From Salinimicrobium sp035607535 (GTDB taxonomy: Bacteria; Bacteroidota; Bacteroidia; Flavobacteriales; Flavobacteriaceae): DNA of 64,000 nucleotides. The notes beneath the pieces are model-generated. The model searched no databases, was not told the DNA's origin, and saw only the letters and a list, made by a program, of their open reading frames with translations. The stretch covers positions 151,777 to 215,776 of the forward strand of contig NZ_JAYDZX010000006.1 of the NCBI RefSeq assembly GCF_035607535.1. The letters are read 5' to 3'. Shown here piece after piece: positions 61,099-64,000 of the stretch (position 1 is its first letter; each line of letters begins with the position of its first letter). The position numbers and the translations under genes are program-made.

Positions 61099-62449
61099 AT
61101 ATCCAGTTTTTAATCTCATCAAAATCCAATCCTCCATAATTCCCACTACTCATCAACAATAAAATGGAATCCTTATAATTTTTGTCCTTAAGAAATAGTT
61201 GGAAATCTGAAGGAGTCGTAAAAACCTTTAGATCTTTCCTCCCAAAAGAATCAAAAATCTGCTCCCTAGTAATGGGGTCAAGCTTTTTATTTTCGACTGC
61301 TTCAGGCGAAAAGAATACAACAGCTTCATCGGCAGCATCTAAGGCCTTTTGATACTGCTTAAGAAATTCGGAATTCAGACTACTGTAGGTGTGAAGTTCC
61401 AGACATGCCACCAACTTCCGTTTCGGAAACTGGTTTTTTACAGCATTTGTAGTTGCCATTACTTTGGATGGACTATGTGCAAAGTCTTTAAAAACCACAG
61501 TCTCCCCGGTTTCAGCGATCTTTTCCATTCTTTTGGAAGCTCCTTTGAAAGAACTTATAGCTTCATAAAAATCTTCTTCATCGATGCCCATGTGCTGACA
61601 GATCCATTTAGCGCCGGCAAGGTTTTGCAGATTATGCTTTCCAAAAATTGCGATGGGCATATCACCTTCGGGAGTTTCCAGTAGTGTTTTCTCATCTTCT
61701 ATGGTAAAACCAGGAGTACCATAGGGGTGTTTCCGAATAGTATTAGTGGATTCTTCAACAAGCTTTTCAATATTCTTATCTTCTTCATTGTAGACAAGAA
61801 TACCACCTTTGACTATTGAATCAATAAAGATCCTAAATTGCTCAAGGTATTCCTCAAAACTGGGAAACACATTAATATGATCCCATGCAATCCCACTTAG
61901 TAAAGCAATATTCGGTTTATAAAGGTGGAATTTGGGCCGGCGATCTATTGGAGAAGATAGATATTCGTCTCCCTCTAAAACGATAAAATCGTTTTCCTTG
62001 GTAAGATGAACCATTGTATCAAAGCCTTCAAGTTGAGCCCCGACCATATAGTCAACGTCCTTTTGATGATACTTTAGAACATGAAGAACCATTGATGTAA
62101 TAGTTGTTTTACCATGGGAGCCACCTATCACTACTCTTGTCTTATTCTTAGATTGTTCGTACAGGAATTCCGGGTAGGAGTAAATGGGCAAACCTAATTC
62201 TTTGGCTTTTCTAATTTCCGGATTATCCTCTCTTGCATGCATGCCGAGAATAACAGCATCGAGGTCACTATTGATTTTCTCCGGATACCATCCATATTCT
62301 TTGGGCAATAAGTCCTTCTTCTTCAGCCGGGATCTTGATGGTTCATAAATAATGTCATCACTTCCACTTATTTGATAGCCCTTTTCGTGAAGAGCAAGCG
62401 CCAGGTTATGCATTGCACTACCTCCAATGGCAATAAAATGTAATCGCAT
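61094..62449 (-). CDS. mpl: UDP-N-acetylmuramate:L-Ala-gamma-D-Glu-meso-DAP ligase
   Basis: A 451-residue Mur-ligase-family recycling enzyme that joins recovered murein tripeptide to UDP-MurNAc. LHFIAIGGSAMHNLALALHE is the N-terminal UDP-binding motif, VVIGGSHGKTTITSMVLHVL the ATP P-loop and LEGDEYLSS the metal region. The serine/methionine pair (GGSAMHN) separates Mpl from MurC. It is the first gene of the seven-gene run down to 55561. Confidence 0.93.
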   Translation of the reverse strand: MRLHFIAIGGSAMHNLALALHEKGYQISGSDDIIYEPSRSRLKKKDLLPKEYGWYPEKINSDLDAVILGMHAREDNPEIRKAKELGLPIYSYPEFLYEQSKNKTRVVIGGSHGKTTITSMVLHVLKYHQKDVDYMVGAQLEGFDTMVHLTKENDFIVLEGDEYLSSPIDRRPKFHLYKPNIALLSGIAWDHINVFPSFEEYLEQFRIFIDSIVKGGILVYNEEDKNIEKLVEESTNTIRKHPYGTPGFTIEDEKTLLETPEGDMPIAIFGKHNLQNLAGAKWICQHMGIDEEDFYEAISSFKGASKRMEKIAETGETVVFKDFAHSPSKVMATTNAVKNQFPKRKLVACLELHTYSSLNSEFLKQYQKALDAADEAVVFFSPEAVENKKLDPITREQIFDSFGRKDLKVFTTPSDFQLFLKDKNYKDSILLLMSSGNYGGLDFDEIKNWIS

Positions 62450-62807
62450 CTCTCAAATTTTGAGTAAATATAAAGGAATAGAAGAGAGCTGTAAGTGAGA
62501 TTCAGGTAAAAAAAGTACCTGATTTCTGTAACATAAAGTGATTAATTAGGTCAAACTGTGAGAACGATTTGTTCGATGACCGGTTTTTTTAACTTTTCAG
62601 GTGTAAAAAAACTCCTAAAAATATTTTATTAATGAAAAAGTTGTACTTTTAACCATCCCTACTTCAAAGACATACGTTCATTGAAACGTTACATGACTTA
62701 AAACTTCTCACTTAACAGGAGTTTAAGTTTTATTGTGCGAGTTTAAATATATATTTGAACCGTAAAAATCAAAAATGAAAACCGATTTAATTTAACACTT
62801 AGAGCCT
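62450..62807. other. Divergent intergenic region between mpl and the adhesin gene
   Basis: The 358 bp are AT-rich and contain the plus-strand -7 box at 62750-62757. I see no ORF, RNA gene or strong hairpin; a few short A/T runs after GACCGG (62578-62590) are unexplained. Confidence 0.5.
62750..62757 (+). promoter_or_regulatory. -7 promoter box of the adhesin gene
   Basis: TATATTTG matches TAnnTTTG, 50 nt upstream of the ATG at 62808. No clear -33 TTG is seen. Confidence 0.45.
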
Positions 62808-64000
62808 ATGCGAATTTTTACTTTGGGTAAGAAAGGAGTACCATTATTCTTTTTTGCCTTTTTTCTAATGACCGGAACCTACACTTACGGACAAAATTGT
62901 CCTGTTGTAGTAGATGAAGACGGGGGAGCATCCGGAAACCAACAAACGGTATGCTACCTCTCGACTGTTGCAGATTTACAGGCGACAGCAAACGGAGACA
63001 GTGTTGCATGGTATAGAACAGCAACTTCCACCAATCCAATTCCCGCAAATGAAATTTTGGAGAATGCAACATATTATGCAGGTAATGTCTCGGCAACATG
63101 TAACTCAAGACCCGCTGTAGAAGTTACTGTCATTAATCTTGGTGCACCCACACCTTCTTTTGGCTCCTTTTTTCAACCATGCGAATACAGCACGAGTGAT
63201 ATAAGTACTGTAGCAGATTTGTTGGCTACAGTAGATGCAGATGATGCAAGCTATGTTTTAGAAGCATTTCTGGAAGAATTTTCTGGCTCTGCGTTAGATC
63301 CAAATGCTCAACTAGTTGCAGGCACAAGCTATTTTGTGGGGCAACGAGATCCCAACGCAGATCCTAGCTGTCCATCTACCCGCATTGCTATTCAATATTC
63401 GCCTGTATTGGCAGTAGCTCCAGATGGTGACACTACTCAGCAATTTTGTGAGGGAGCTACAGTAGCCGATTTACAAGCTCAAGCAACAAGTTCGAACACT
63501 ACCTCTTTTAGATGGTATAGCACTGCAACATCGAACCCTGCACTGGCATCATCTACTCCTTTAGTAAATGGAGAAACTTATTATGCTAGTCAAATAGTGA
63601 ATCGAACCGGATCGACTCAACCTCCTTGCGAAAGTCAGGATAGATTTGCGGTGACCGTAGATTTGTTCGATGTTGACAATCCAGAGCCAATAGAAGAGCA
63701 GGTATGCTCTAGTGCTATAGACAATCCAACTGTGGACGGTCTTGAAGATTTTCTAGAAGCCCAGGCTTCTTTCTATGGGTACTTAACTAACGGAACATTT
63801 AATCCCACCATTGAAGAAGTACTTGAAGATTTCCAAGCTGCCAATGGTATTGGGGTTTTTACTACCAGTTACACAGTAACCACAGATTGTGGAGTAGCAG
63901 TAGTTCCAATTTCTATAGAGGTCATTGAATCTCAATCCGCCGAAGCAGGTACGATTGAAAACAGAACAGTGAGTGAAACTTCTGGGGTAATCTTTCTCGA
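62808..64000 (+). CDS. Large secreted adhesin with Ig-like repeats, 5' part (runs off the window)
   Basis: The frame is open from the ATG at 62808 through the right edge (397 codons). A signal peptide (VPLFFFAFFLMTGTYTYGQ) ends near residue 28. Two copies of a repeat begin VCYLSTVADLQATANGDSVA and FCEGATVADLQAQATSSNTT; each continues with WYRTATSTNPIPA- or WYSTATSNPALAS-like sequence and then TYYA, about 75 residues per unit. Cysteines recur at repeat starts. This pattern is known from huge Flavobacteriia surface proteins, usually with a C-terminal type IX secretion sorting domain, which would lie outside the window. Confidence 0.85.
   Translation, partial: MRIFTLGKKGVPLFFFAFFLMTGTYTYGQNCPVVVDEDGGASGNQQTVCYLSTVADLQATANGDSVAWYRTATSTNPIPANEILENATYYAGNVSATCNSRPAVEVTVINLGAPTPSFGSFFQPCEYSTSDISTVADLLATVDADDASYVLEAFLEEFSGSALDPNAQLVAGTSYFVGQRDPNADPSCPSTRIAIQYSPVLAVAPDGDTTQQFCEGATVADLQAQATSSNTTSFRWYSTATSNPALASSTPLVNGETYYASQIVNRTGSTQPPCESQDRFAVTVDLFDVDNPEPIEEQVCSSAIDNPTVDGLEDFLEAQASFYGYLTNGTFNPTIEEVLEDFQAANGIGVFTTSYTVTTDCGVAVVPISIEVIESQSAEAGTIENRTVSETSGVIFL

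Overview
This window looks like chromosomal DNA from a marine-type Flavobacteriaceae (Bacteroidota), close to the Gramella/Christiangramia-Salegentibacter-Salinimicrobium group. The evidence is a fused SecDF, an unbroken str-S10-spc-alpha ribosomal cluster without tuf, a SusC/SusD pair, Bacteroidota -7 promoter boxes (TAnnTTTG) at many starts, few Shine-Dalgarno sequences, and many family-restricted lipoproteins and outer-membrane proteins. I see no tRNA or rRNA genes, CRISPR array, prophage or complete insertion sequence.

Layout. 1-9.5 kb: 3' end of lgt, a DUF192 lipoprotein, then secDF, mdh, a DUF6588-like outer-membrane protein and gyrB on the minus strand, then a DUF2911 protein. 9.5-17.9 kb: queE, then a plus-strand run with dacB, an LD-carboxypeptidase, a HerA/DUF853 ATPase, a lipoprotein, rluF, a small Rho-N protein, a VOC protein, an AI-2E-family permease and a DUF1232 protein. 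17.9-29.4 kb: mostly minus-strand housekeeping genes (folD, ffh, argS, two guanidino-modifying hydrolases, gltA, eno, carA). A four-helix-bundle gene, bounded by inverted arrays of 7-bp repeats, sits exactly between ffh and folD. 29.5-46.6 kb: 32 genes from rpsL to rplQ on the minus strand, including a 38-codon rpmJ. The four longest gaps inside this cluster each hold a sense-strand hairpin just before rplC, rpsH, rpsD or rplQ. 46.9-52.5 kb: a 28-codon leader ORF overlapping susC, then susD and a secreted unknown protein. 52.6-62.4 kb: rlmB, a rhomboid protein and rarA, then a minus-strand run mpl-radC-deacetylase-like-yjjG-lipoprotein-DUF5723-secreted protein. 62.8 kb to the end: the 5' part of a large repeat-containing adhesin.

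Most of the window is ordinary core genome: translation, envelope biogenesis, central carbon and nucleotide metabolism. The items most worth a second look are (1) the four-helix-bundle cassette with heptamer-array ends; (2) a dispersed 19-bp palindrome, TCAAAAATGNCATTTTTGA, seen in intergenic regions, one copy lying inside a 105-bp MITE-like inverted repeat; (3) the RNA hairpins at the long gaps in the ribosomal cluster, especially before rpsD (S4) and rplQ (L17); (4) the leader ORF coupled to susC; and (5) a polysaccharide-deacetylase-like protein that appears to have lost its metal-binding residues. Nothing here is clearly a new defence or biosynthetic system. All homology statements come from recognising sequences by eye; no searches were run.
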